Shown piece by piece: positions 37,136-45,273 of a DNA stretch of 64,000 bases; positions within the stretch are counted from its first letter, which is position 1; each line of letters begins with the position of its first letter. Where the stretch lies: contig NZ_CP024985.1 of assembly GCF_002803845.1 (NCBI RefSeq), forward strand, positions 7,389,501-7,453,500. The letters run 5' to 3'. The stretch comes from Streptomyces lavendulae subsp. lavendulae. Its GTDB lineage: Bacteria > Actinomycetota > Actinomycetes > Streptomycetales > Streptomycetaceae. Under the pieces are notes generated by a model, which made no database searches, had not been told where the DNA came from, and worked only from the letters and a program-made list of their open reading frames with translations. Both the position numbers and the translations under genes were made by a program.

Positions 37136-37621
37136 GTGGGCGTCTACAACGTGCACGAGCGTCTGCTGGAGGCCACGGCGGACGAGGTGGGCGCGCTCAT
37201 CGACAGCCTGTCCGGCGGCGCGGCGGACCGGCTCTGGCCGCACCCGGACTGGCCCGCGGTGGAGTTCGACCGCCCGCTCGCGGTCGGCGCGACCGGAGGG
37301 CACGGCCCGGTCCGCTACACGGTCACCGCGTACGTGCCCGGGACCTGGGTCCGCTTCGCCTTCGGCGGGCCGCGCGGATTCCACGGCTTCCACGAGTACG
37401 CGGCGCTGCCGGTCGACGGGGAGCGCACCGTGCTGCGGCACACCCTCGCGATGAGGACCAGCGGCCCGGCGCGCCTGACCTGGCCCCTGGCCTTCCGGCC
37501 GATGCACGACGCCTGCCTGGAGGACAGTCTGGACCGCGCCGAGGCCGCCTGCACGGGCACGGTGGCCCGCCCGGCCCGCTGGAGTCCGTACGTACGCCTG
37601 CTCCGCGCGCTCGCGCGCTAG
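37136..37621 (+). CDS. SRPBCC-family protein
   Basis: A 161-residue Bet v1/START-fold protein: V-H-E-R-L-L-E-A-T-A-D-E-V-G-A-L-I-D-S-L at the start, then strands around W-P-A-V-E-F-D-R-P, W-V-R-F-A-F-G and L-R-H-T-L-A-M-R, and a C-terminal helix H-D-A-C-L-E-D-S-L-D-R-A-E-A. A hydrophobic-ligand cavity is expected. The GTG start has GGGGAGG 5 bases upstream. Divergent TetR next door likely regulates it. Its stop codon TAG overlaps the TAG of the convergent membrane-protein gene within a shared CTAG. Function unknown; relatives include polyketide cyclases and carbon monoxide dehydrogenase G-like proteins. Confidence 0.83.
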   Translation: MGVYNVHERLLEATADEVGALIDSLSGGAADRLWPHPDWPAVEFDRPLAVGATGGHGPVRYTVTAYVPGTWVRFAFGGPRGFHGFHEYAALPVDGERTVLRHTLAMRTSGPARLTWPLAFRPMHDACLEDSLDRAEAACTGTVARPARWSPYVRLLRALAR

Positions 37622-37995
37622 CGAGCGGCCGCCGACCGGCTCACGCTGCGGGCCCACAGCACCAGCGGGACCTGGAGCGGCAGCCGGCCGACGGCCACCG
37701 CGCGCAGGGCCGGCGAGCGGCGGCGGGCGTCCACCGCCATCTTCACGTTCGCCGGGAACACGCCGACGAAGAACGCCGCCGTCGCCAGCGCCGCCACCCG
37801 GCGGGTGCGCGGATGGGCCACGCCGACGGCCAGTGCCAGTTCGGCCGCGCCGCTCGCGTACGTCCACTGGCGCGGGGTGCCCGGCAGGGCCCGGGGCACG
37901 ATGGCGTCGAACTGCTTCGGCAGGGCGGCGTGGGCCACCGCCGCCCCGGCCAGGAGGCCGGCGAGCAGGATCGGCGAGGAGGGGGTGCGGGGCAT
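37618..37995 (-). CDS. DoxX-like small membrane protein
   Basis: A 125-residue membrane protein with four hydrophobic segments: ILLAGLLAGAAVAHAAL, ASGAAELALAVGVAHP, VAALATAAFFVGVFPANVKM, and GRLPLQVPLVLWARSV. The pattern G-A-A-E-L-A-L-A-V-G and F-P-A-N-V-K-M-A-V-D is typical of the DoxX/DoxD-like family. No cofactor residues visible; some relatives take part in oxidative-stress responses. GAGAGG lies 6 bases before the ATG; the long upstream frame is spurious. Convergent with the SRPBCC gene with a four-base overlap. Confidence 0.82.
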   Translation of the reverse strand: MPRTPSSPILLAGLLAGAAVAHAALPKQFDAIVPRALPGTPRQWTYASGAAELALAVGVAHPRTRRVAALATAAFFVGVFPANVKMAVDARRRSPALRAVAVGRLPLQVPLVLWARSVSRSAAAR

Positions 37996-38075
37996 CGGGA
38001 TCCTCTCGGAGGGGCCTGGGGCCGCGATCCTACTCGGCAGTAGCCCCGGCCGGTACGGGCCCGGGACATCCCCGC

Positions 38076-38130
38076 GGCGGCCGTCCGGCGGCCGTCCGGC
38101 GGCCGTCAGGCTGCCGTCGGGTGGCCGTCC
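38076..38130. repeat. Five tandem copies of an 11-base repeat
   Basis: The unit GGCGGCCGTCC occurs five times in a row: two exact copies, then copies with one to two changes (TCA, GGCTGCCGTCG, GGTGGCCGTCC). It lies in the gap between the DoxX-like gene and the DGPF gene, just upstream of the candidate ECF42 promoter. It may be a slippage-prone sequence or a set of regulatory half-sites. Confidence 0.75.
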
Positions 38131-38161
38131 GCAGGAAATCTTCGAAGAATTTTCCCGGAGC

Positions 38162-38187
38162 TGTCGATCCGGGCGCCTCCCGTTCGA
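38162..38187 (+). promoter_or_regulatory. Candidate ECF42 sigma-factor promoter
   Basis: TGTCGA, 17 bases, then CGA(CGC). This matches, from memory of published work on ECF42 in Streptomyces, a -35 of TGTCGA and a CGA-type -10. It lies 52 bases before the DGPF start codon, whose partner sigma gene follows. The sequence therefore fits self-activation of the pair. Confidence 0.72.
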
Positions 38188-38239
38188 CGCAGGGGTGAGA
38201 GGCGGGGAACGTCCCCGCCCTCCCGACCGAGGAGTCACC

Positions 38240-38596
38240 ATGCCGCGTTTCCTGAGCCTGATCCGCATCGACGAGCAGGACCTGCCCACCGACGGCTTCC
38301 CCGCGGACTTCGAGGAGCGCATGGGCGCTCTGATGGAGGAGATCACCAAGGCCGGGGTCATGCTCGACACCGCCGGGCTGCTCCCCACCTCCGAGGGCAC
38401 CCGGGTCGACTGGTCCGGCGGGAAGCTCAGCTTCACCGACGGGCCCTTCACCGAGACCAAGGAGGTCGTCGGCGGCTACGCCCTGCTCCAGTGCAAGGAC
38501 AAGGCCGAGGCCCTGGAGTGGACCAAGCGGTTCCTTTCGATCCACCCCACCAACTGGCACGTCGGCGCCGAACTGCGCCAGATCCAGGAGATGTGA
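38240..38596 (+). CDS. YciI/DGPF-domain protein
   Basis: A 118-residue YCII-related protein. The diagnostic motif D-G-P-F-T-E-T-K-E-V-V-G-G-Y occurs at about residues 75-88. The N-terminus M-P-R-F-L-S-L-I-R begins a ferredoxin-like alpha/beta fold. Catalysis has been suggested for YciI relatives but not established for DGPF proteins. In actinomycetes this family is genetically linked to ECF42 sigma factors, and here the sigma gene follows 52 bases downstream on the same strand. GAGGAG lies 6 bases before the ATG. A TGTCGA/CGA promoter precedes it. Confidence 0.93.
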   Translation: MPRFLSLIRIDEQDLPTDGFPADFEERMGALMEEITKAGVMLDTAGLLPTSEGTRVDWSGGKLSFTDGPFTETKEVVGGYALLQCKDKAEALEWTKRFLSIHPTNWHVGAELRQIQEM

Positions 38597-38648
38597 CGCT
38601 CCGCGCCCGCTCCGCGTTTGCCCCGCTCCGTCCCGGCTGCTCTGATGG

Positions 38649-39899
38649 GTGGCCGTGACGGCAGTGAGTACGGCCCAGGCGGTCGAAGCGGTGTTCAGGA
38701 TCGAGTCCGCGCGGATCATCGCCGGCGTCACCCGCATCGTGCGGGACGTCGGCATCGCCGAGGAACTCGCCCAGGACGCCCTGGTCGCCGCCCTCGAACA
38801 GTGGCCGCTCTCCGGAGTCCCCGACCGGCCCGGTGCCTGGCTGATGGCCACCGCCAAGCACCGGGCGGTCGACCTCGTCCGCCGCAGGGAGACCTACGCG
38901 CGCAAGCTCGCGGAGGTCGGCCGCACCCTGGAGGACGTACCCCCGCCCGCCGAGCCCACGGCCCCGGACGACATCGACGACGACCTGCTGCGCCTCGTCT
39001 TCACCGCCTGCCATCCGGTCCTGGCCACCGAGGCCCGGATCGCGCTCACCCTGCGCCTGGTGGGCGGCCTCACCACCCAGGAGATCGCCCGCGCCTTCCT
39101 GGCCTCCGAACCCACCGTCGCCCAGCGCATCGTCCGGGCCAAACGGGCCCTGGCCAAGGCCGGGGTGCCCTACGAGGTCCCGTACGGCGCCGACCGCGAA
39201 CAGCGGCTCGCCTCCGTCCTCGAAGTGATCTACCTGATCTTCAACGAGGGCTACGCGGCCACCGCCGGCGACGACCTCCTGCGGCCCGCCCTGTGCGAGG
39301 ACGCCCTGCGCCTGGCGCGGGTGCTGACCGCCCTGATGCCGAAGGAGTCCGAGGTCCACGGACTCTGCGCGCTCCTGGAGTTCCAGGCCTCCAGGACCGC
39401 CACCCGCACCGGCCCCGACGGGGAGCCCGTGCTGCTCGCCGACCAGAACCGGGCCCGCTGGAACCGGCTCCTCATCCGGCGCGGAGTCGACGCCCTGCAC
39501 CGCGCGGGCACCGGCCCGTACTCCCTCCAGGCGGCCATCGCCGGATGCCACGCGGCGGCCGTCCGCTACGAGGACACCGACTGGGCCACCATCGCCGCCC
39601 TCTACGGGCGGCTCGTCCGCCTGGTGCCCTCACCCGTCGTCGAACTCAACCGGGCCGTCGCCGTCTCCATGGCCGAAGGCCCCGCCGCGGCCCTGCCGCT
39701 GGTCGACGCCCTCGCCGGCGAGCCCGCCCTGCGCTCCTACCACCTGCTGCCCAGCGTACGGGGGGACCTGCTGGAGAGGCTCGGACGCGGACCGGAGGCC
39801 CGCGCCGAGTTCGAGCGGGCGGCCGCCCTCACCCGCAACGCCCGCGAACGGGACCTGCTGCTCGCCCGCGCCGCCGCCCTCCCGCAGGTCAGGCCCTGA
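38649..39899 (+). CDS. ECF sigma factor with C-terminal TPR-like extension (ECF42 type)
   Basis: A 416-residue sigma factor. Region 2 (about 15-85): A-E-E-L-A-Q-D-A-L-V-A-A-L-E and A-W-L-M-A-T-A-K-H-R-A-V-D. Region 4 (about 130-180): L-T-L-R-L-V-G-G-L-T-T-Q-E-I-A-R-A-F and T-V-A-Q-R-I-V-R-A-K-R-A-L. After these, about 230 residues form the helical extension characteristic of ECF42 (E-V-I-Y-L-I-F-N-E-G-Y-A-A, A-L-C-E-D-A-L-R-L-A-R-V-L, and TPR-like helices to the end). The partner DGPF protein is encoded just upstream and no anti-sigma factor is present, as usual for the group. GTG at the start; a second GTG two codons later is equally possible. Activating signal unknown. Confidence 0.92.
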   Translation: MAVTAVSTAQAVEAVFRIESARIIAGVTRIVRDVGIAEELAQDALVAALEQWPLSGVPDRPGAWLMATAKHRAVDLVRRRETYARKLAEVGRTLEDVPPPAEPTAPDDIDDDLLRLVFTACHPVLATEARIALTLRLVGGLTTQEIARAFLASEPTVAQRIVRAKRALAKAGVPYEVPYGADREQRLASVLEVIYLIFNEGYAATAGDDLLRPALCEDALRLARVLTALMPKESEVHGLCALLEFQASRTATRTGPDGEPVLLADQNRARWNRLLIRRGVDALHRAGTGPYSLQAAIAGCHAAAVRYEDTDWATIAALYGRLVRLVPSPVVELNRAVAVSMAEGPAAALPLVDALAGEPALRSYHLLPSVRGDLLERLGRGPEARAEFERAAALTRNARERDLLLARAAALPQVRP

Positions 39900-41355
39900 G
39901 CGGGGCCGCCTGCTCCGCGGACCGCCGCGGCCCGGCCAGCCGGCCCGGCCGGCGGAACCCGCCCGTACGGGCGACGCTGCGCACGGTCTCGCGCAGCGCG
40001 TCCTGGAAGTCGCCCATCGTGCGGCGGGCCGCCGCGGTGTCCACGTAGAGCGAGTTCATGTGCAGTCCGTCCGCGTCCCGCTGGAACCACGAGCAGGCCC
40101 CGTTGGCGCGCGCCGACCACACGTGCGTGGCGGGCCGCCACTCGTGGTGGCGTTCCGCGCCCCGGCACTTGCGCATGTCGATGTACGAGAAGAAGTTCAC
40201 CGGGTACGGCCAGGAACGGGCGGCGAACTCCTGCGGCGCCAGCAGCTCCCAGGCCCGCACGAACGGCACGTCGATGTGGGCGATCATCTCGCCGAAGCCC
40301 GCCCGGACCGCCGCCATCACCTGGGCGAAGTCGCGGCCGGGGGAGGCGTCGAACTCGATCGGCATGGTGTTGACGAACCAGCCCACCGCGTCGTTCCAGG
40401 AACCGCGCCCGCGCTCGCTCACCGGCATGAACCCGCGGTAGACGCCCGGACCGCCGGCGTCCCGCAGACAGACGGCGACCGAACCGAGCAGCCCCATGAA
40501 CGGCTTCGCGCCCACCTCCAGACAGGTCTTCTCGAACACCTCGGCCTCGGCCGGATCCAGCAGCGACGAGGCCTCGTTGACGATCGGGTACATCCGGTCC
40601 GGCTCGACGCCCAGGTCCAGGGGGAAGCGGGGGAAGAACTCCCCGTTGCGGGCGATGAAGGACTTCCAGTAGTCCAGGCGTTCGTCGTCCGCGTCGATGG
40701 AGAGGTAGCGGCGGCGCTGCTCCTCGGCGAAGTCGAGGTAGCTGGGGACCGGCGGCAGGGCCCCTTCCTCGCCGCGCCGCAGGGCCTCGTACGCCGTCAT
40801 CACCTCGCGGACCACGATCGGCATCGACATGCCGTCGCAGACGATGTGGTCGAAGGCGAGGTACACGGTCGCGGAGTCCGGGCGCAGCACCGCCCCCATG
40901 GTGAACAGCGGCCACGACAGGGTGTCGATGCTGCGCTTGAAGCGCTCCACCAGGAACGCGCGCAGCCGCTCCGCCGAGTCGAACGAGGCCACGTGCTCGG
41001 CCTCCAGGGCGAGTTCGCCGGGGGCCAGGGGCTCGCACGCCAGCTCACCGGCCAGCCGCCGGAACTCGCAGCGCAGCACCTCGTGCCGCCGGACGAAGCC
41101 CAGCAGGGCCCGGGCGAGGGCCACTTCGTCCAGGGCGCCCTCGACCTCGAAGGTGATGGCCAGCCACGAGGCGACGGGGTCGTCGGCGCCGCGGCTCTCC
41201 TCGGCGACGGTGAAGTGCTTGTCCTGGTTGAACGAGGCCCTCCTGCCGGCCGGGTCACCCCCGTCCGCGCCCGCCGGCCCGGCCGTCGACCGCAACCGCC
41301 ACTCGACCACGCGCCCCGGCGCCACGTGGCGCAACTCCAGAGGAAACTGCCGCAT
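39889..41355 (-). CDS. Stand-alone condensation-domain protein
   Basis: A 488-residue protein consisting of one NRPS-type condensation fold and no adenylation or carrier domain. The active-site motif reads F-D-H-I-V-C-D-G-M-S (residues 168-177): the catalytic second His (His170) and D-G are present, but the first His of HHxxxDG is Asp. Later C-domain landmarks G-W-F-V-N-T-M-P (about 330) and Y-P-V-N-F-F-S-Y are visible. It should transfer an acyl or aminoacyl group from a carrier or CoA to an amine or alcohol, as in PapA-like or tailoring condensation enzymes, but no biosynthetic cluster surrounds it. Its last 11 bases overlap the sigma-factor gene on the opposite strand. Confidence 0.87.
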   Translation of the reverse strand: MRQFPLELRHVAPGRVVEWRLRSTAGPAGADGGDPAGRRASFNQDKHFTVAEESRGADDPVASWLAITFEVEGALDEVALARALLGFVRRHEVLRCEFRRLAGELACEPLAPGELALEAEHVASFDSAERLRAFLVERFKRSIDTLSWPLFTMGAVLRPDSATVYLAFDHIVCDGMSMPIVVREVMTAYEALRRGEEGALPPVPSYLDFAEEQRRRYLSIDADDERLDYWKSFIARNGEFFPRFPLDLGVEPDRMYPIVNEASSLLDPAEAEVFEKTCLEVGAKPFMGLLGSVAVCLRDAGGPGVYRGFMPVSERGRGSWNDAVGWFVNTMPIEFDASPGRDFAQVMAAVRAGFGEMIAHIDVPFVRAWELLAPQEFAARSWPYPVNFFSYIDMRKCRGAERHHEWRPATHVWSARANGACSWFQRDADGLHMNSLYVDTAAARRTMGDFQDALRETVRSVARTGGFRRPGRLAGPRRSAEQAAPLRA

Positions 41356-41467
41356 TCCGTCATCCCTTCGCCCCCGATCCGACCCCGAGCGCCTAACGAC
41401 ACCCGGACCACGGAAGTGACGCCCGCACCCCGATGACCGGTCCCGGGGAGGGCGGGGAAGGGAACTC

Positions 41468-42475
41468 CTAGGGTGCGGCAGGCTCCGCGCCGCCGCCCGC
41501 GCCGTCCCCCTCGTACGGGTCCTCCGCGTCGTCGCGGCGGACCTCGATGTGATCGGACGCCCGGTCGACCGCGACCCGGTGCTCCATGCCCAGCGCCTCC
41601 AGGAACTTCTGCGGCAGCTGCACCCGGCCCGTGCGGTCCAGCATCACGTACTCGCGCTCGCTGACCGACTCCGTCCCGTGCTCGTCGGTGACCGTCCGGC
41701 GCAGCACCTCGCTGCTGGTGCGGCCGTCGCGGATGGCCACCGTCCGGCGGACCTCGCCCGCCACCATCGGGTCGTGGGTCACGATGACCACCGTCGCCCC
41801 CAGCTCCCGGTTGACGGTGCGGAAGGCCTCGAAGACGGCGGCGCCGGTCTCCGAGTCCAGTTCGCCCGTCGGCTCGTCCGCGAGCAGCACCGCCGGCTCG
41901 TTGGCCATCCCCACGGCGATGGCCACGCGCTGCTGCTGCCCGCCGGAGAGCTCGCCCGGACGGCGGTCCGCGAGTGCGCCGATCTCCAGCGCCTCCAGCA
42001 GCTCGCCGACCCGCCCGGCCCGCCGGGCCGCCGCCCCGCCGCGCCTGCCGCCCTTCAACTGCATCGGCAGCGCGATGTTCTGAGCGACCGTCAGGAAGGG
42101 CATCAGGTTCTTCGCCGTCTGCTGCCAGACGAAGCCCACCGTCTCGCGGCGGTAGCGCAGCCGGTCCCGCGCGGACATCTCCAGCAGGTCGTAGCCGCCC
42201 ACCGAAGCCGTGCCGGCCGTGGGCACGTCCAGGCCCGCCAGGATGTTCAGCAGGGTCGACTTGCCGCTTCCGGAGGCGCCCACCAGGGCCACCAGATCGC
42301 CCCGGGCCACGGTCAGTTCCAGCCCCTGCAGGGCCTGCACCTCGACCCCGGCCGAGGTGAAGATCCGCACGAGGCGGTCGCAGGCGATGGCGGTGCCCTC
42401 GGAGCGGGTCCGCGGCGCGGCGGCGGCCAGCGCCGCGTTCCGCAGCTCCTCGTAGGTGGGCGCTTCGCTGTTCAA
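41468..42475 (-). CDS. ABC transporter ATPase with C-terminal AbrB-like domain
   Basis: A 335-residue MacB/LolD-type ATPase. Walker A G-A-S-G-S-G-K-S-T (66-74), Q-loop W-Q-Q, signature L-S-G-G-Q-Q-Q-R (176-183), Walker B V-L-L-A-D-E-P (196-202) and switch His in V-T-H-D. After the ATPase, residues about 272-315 form a swapped-hairpin AbrB/SpoVT-like unit: Y-V-M-L-D-R-T-G-R-V-Q-L-P-Q-K-F-L-E-A-L-G, then V-A-V-D-R-A-S-D-H-I-E-V. Such a tail could mediate dimerisation, DNA binding or regulation. The TTG start, with GGGAG upstream, overlaps the stop of the permease gene as TTGA. Third gene of the operon. Confidence 0.87.
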   Translation of the reverse strand: MNSEAPTYEELRNAALAAAAPRTRSEGTAIACDRLVRIFTSAGVEVQALQGLELTVARGDLVALVGASGSGKSTLLNILAGLDVPTAGTASVGGYDLLEMSARDRLRYRRETVGFVWQQTAKNLMPFLTVAQNIALPMQLKGGRRGGAAARRAGRVGELLEALEIGALADRRPGELSGGQQQRVAIAVGMANEPAVLLADEPTGELDSETGAAVFEAFRTVNRELGATVVIVTHDPMVAGEVRRTVAIRDGRTSSEVLRRTVTDEHGTESVSEREYVMLDRTGRVQLPQKFLEALGMEHRVAVDRASDHIEVRRDDAEDPYEGDGAGGGAEPAAP

Positions 42476-45273
42476 CGTGGGTCTCCCGCTCTCAACTCGG
42501 TGGTGATCTGGCGCCGGCCCGATATCGCCGCCTCGGCGACCACGGTCAGCACCAGCAGGGCGGCCAGGCCCAGCGACTGCGCGAGCACGGGCCACACGCT
42601 GAGCCGTACGCCCGTGGGCACGGCCGAGCCGACCAGCGTGGACAGGTCCACGGACGGACCCAGCAGGGCGACGGCCGCCGCCGCGACCAGGCCGCCGCCG
42701 AGCGCGGCCGCCAGGGTCTGCGGCAGGGACTCCGCCAGGATCAGCGCCACGCCCTGCCGGGGCCGCAGCCCCATGGTCCGCAACCGGGCGAGGAGGGCGG
42801 CCCGCTCGGGAGCGGCCCGTACCAGGTTCAGGAGTACGGCGAGCAGCGCGAAGGCCGCCACCCCGGCGAGGGAACCCCAGAACAGCCCGGTCGCCGAGGC
42901 CTGGAGGGGGTCGGCGGCGAGGGCCGCGGCCCCCGCGGAGCCGGTGCGCACCATGTACGCGTCGGCCTGGCCCTTCGGGACGGTGGAGCCGAGCAGCGCG
43001 CGCAGCGGGCCCTCCTCGACCGAGCCGAGGGCGAACCAGTGGGTGGCCTGCGCCGTCCGCGGCAGGCGGGCGGCCGTCGGCCCGGCGGGGAGCACCACCA
43101 CGTTCGCGGCGGCGCCGGCCAGCGCGGGCGTGCCGTCGATCACGCCGACGCCCCGCACCGGCAGGGTCTTGTCGTCGCTGAAGCGCAGTTCCCGGACACC
43201 GCCGCCGGTGATCCGCGCGGCCAGGCCCTTGCCGAACAGCGCGGGCAGCGGGGCGTCGGCGCCGCCCCCGCCGACCAGCAGGCCCGGCTCGAACCGCCCC
43301 CGGCCCACGGCCCGGGACAGTTCCGCGTACGTGACCGGGTCCGCGACGACCACCGTGACCTGGGTGGAGCCCTGCTGGGTGTCGAGGAGGAACCCCCAGT
43401 TGTCGACCCAGGCCGGGACGGAGGTCCGTACGCCGGGCAGCCCGGCGGCCGCCTTGCCGAACCCCTCCGGGACCGTGCCCAGCGGCGGCGCGGCGACCTG
43501 GGCGTCACCGCCGATCGCGGCCCGCGCCACCTGGTGGCGCGAGATGTCCACGGAGGCCAGGACGGTGGCCCCGAAGCCGCCCGTGGTCACGGCCAGCAGC
43601 AGCGCGATCAACGGCAGCACCGACGGCCGGGATCCGCCGCCGCCACCGCGGGCCGCACGGGCCAGGCCCAGGAACCCGATCAGTCCCCGGCCGCGTCCCG
43701 CCGCGTGCGACAGGACCCGTACCAGCACGGGCAGCAGCCGGGCCAGCAGCAGGCCCCCGCACAGGGCCAGCAGCAGCGGGGCGGCGACCAGCAGCGGGTC
43801 CAGGCCCGCCCCGGCGGGGGCGACCCCGCGGCGGCCGACCTCCGCCACCGCGGCCGCGGTGGCGGCGAGCACCAGCAGCTCGGCCACCAGCCGCCGGCGC
43901 GGAGCCCGCCCGCCGCGCCCCGACAGCAGTACGAAGGCCCGTACGGGGAAGGCCAGCAGCGCGAGCAGGGTGACGGCCCCGGCCGCGATCAGGGCAGGTC
44001 CCGGCCGGGGGACCGGCAGCAGTACGAAGGCCAGGGCGGTGGCGAGGGCGGCGGCGGGCAGCACGGTGACCGCGCCCTCCGCGAGGAGCCTGCGGACGAT
44101 CCCGCGGCGCGAGGCGCCCCGTGCGCGCAACAGCAGCAGTTCGGCCGTACGGCGGTCCGCGCCGAGCCCCGCCGCCAGGCACAGCACCACCAGGGCCTCC
44201 CCGGCCAGTCCGGCGGGGCCGAGGGCGGCGAGCGGAGCGGCGGCCTGCCGGCGGGCCTGCGCCTGGGCGAACAGCCGCGGCAGTTCGGAGGTGACCTGGA
44301 GCTGCGCGCGGCCGGTGCTCTCCCGCAGGCCCGCCGCGGTGGGCCCGGCCAGGTACGAGGCCACGGCGGCGGAGGTGCCGGGCAGCCGGTCGGCGCGGAC
44401 CGCGCCGGTGTCCAGGGGCAGCCGCCAGAAGTCCTGTACGGTGCCGCCCCATTCGCCGAGGCGCTCGACGCCCTCGGCCCCCACCAGGGCGGTGACCCAC
44501 CAGCGGGGCGTCAGACAGGCCGCGGTGGGGCAGGGCAGGCCGTCCCAGTACACGTCCGCGGGATCGTCGGCGGCGTAGAGCCCCACGATCTCCGCGAGAA
44601 AGGGGGTCCCCACGGCGGACTGGGTCTTCAGGACCGTGCCGATCCGGGCGTCCAGCGTCTCGGCCGCGCTCTTCGCCAGGGCGACGGGCACCGGGGCGCC
44701 CGCGGTCGCGCCGCCGGGCCAGCGGCCCTCCACGATCCTGGCGTGGGAGGCGACCCGGGGCAGGTGCAGGAGGCTCAGCTTGGTGGGCGGCGGGGGATCG
44801 CCCGGCATCATCTTCAGCTCGGTGTTGGCCAAGGGCTGCGGGGTGACCGTGACCGTGCCGTGGACCGGGCCGGTCGCCGCCAGGTCGATGCCGGTCCCCC
44901 CGCCGGTCCGCGCGCGCAGGTCGGCCAGGACGGAGTCCAGCGACTGCGGGGTCCGCGGGCCGGGGAGGGTGCGGGCGCTGGCGTACAGGCTGGTCGGGCC
45001 CGGGCCCTGCTGCTCCAGGTAGGAGCGCACCGCGTCATCGGCACCCCGGTCCAGGGCCCGGGGCAGGGCGGCCGCCAGCAGTACGGCGACGAACGCCAGC
45101 GCCGCGGCGAGTCCCGCGGCCAGGGGCATCGCCCGGAGCCGCGTCCATACCCAGGCCGCACCGGACGCACCCCGCGGGGCGCGGGCGGGGGTGGCGGCGG
45201 CGCGACGGGGGGTGGGCGGGGTGCTCCGGTCGGGGGGCGGGGTGCCTTCCGGGCCGGGGGGCGGGGTGGTCAC
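42472..45273 (-). CDS. Large FtsX-like ABC permease (second of operon)
   Basis: A 933-residue permease. A Pro-rich cytoplasmic N-terminus (1-40) precedes the first membrane helix (about 50-70, LAAGLAAALAFVAVLLAAAL). A large extracytoplasmic domain follows, then a block of helices (about 380-600), another large extracytoplasmic domain, and FtsX-type helices at the C-terminus (LLNLVRAAPERAALLARLRTMGLRPRQG; ESLPQTLAAALGGGLVAAAAV). The duplicated FtsX layout is typical of actinomycete MacB-like systems. The segment RTMGLRPRQG resembles the coupling loop contacting the ATPase. GTG start overlaps the previous stop by four bases (AGGAG 5 bases upstream). Likely exports or extracts an envelope substrate; unknown. 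Confidence 0.88.
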   Translation of the reverse strand: MTTPPPGPEGTPPPDRSTPPTPRRAAATPARAPRGASGAAWVWTRLRAMPLAAGLAAALAFVAVLLAAALPRALDRGADDAVRSYLEQQGPGPTSLYASARTLPGPRTPQSLDSVLADLRARTGGGTGIDLAATGPVHGTVTVTPQPLANTELKMMPGDPPPPTKLSLLHLPRVASHARIVEGRWPGGATAGAPVPVALAKSAAETLDARIGTVLKTQSAVGTPFLAEIVGLYAADDPADVYWDGLPCPTAACLTPRWWVTALVGAEGVERLGEWGGTVQDFWRLPLDTGAVRADRLPGTSAAVASYLAGPTAAGLRESTGRAQLQVTSELPRLFAQAQARRQAAAPLAALGPAGLAGEALVVLCLAAGLGADRRTAELLLLRARGASRRGIVRRLLAEGAVTVLPAAALATALAFVLLPVPRPGPALIAAGAVTLLALLAFPVRAFVLLSGRGGRAPRRRLVAELLVLAATAAAVAEVGRRGVAPAGAGLDPLLVAAPLLLALCGGLLLARLLPVLVRVLSHAAGRGRGLIGFLGLARAARGGGGGSRPSVLPLIALLLAVTTGGFGATVLASVDISRHQVARAAIGGDAQVAAPPLGTVPEGFGKAAAGLPGVRTSVPAWVDNWGFLLDTQQGSTQVTVVVADPVTYAELSRAVGRGRFEPGLLVGGGGADAPLPALFGKGLAARITGGGVRELRFSDDKTLPVRGVGVIDGTPALAGAAANVVVLPAGPTAARLPRTAQATHWFALGSVEEGPLRALLGSTVPKGQADAYMVRTGSAGAAALAADPLQASATGLFWGSLAGVAAFALLAVLLNLVRAAPERAALLARLRTMGLRPRQGVALILAESLPQTLAAALGGGLVAAAAVALLGPSVDLSTLVGSAVPTGVRLSVWPVLAQSLGLAALLVLTVVAEAAISGRRQITTELRAGDPR

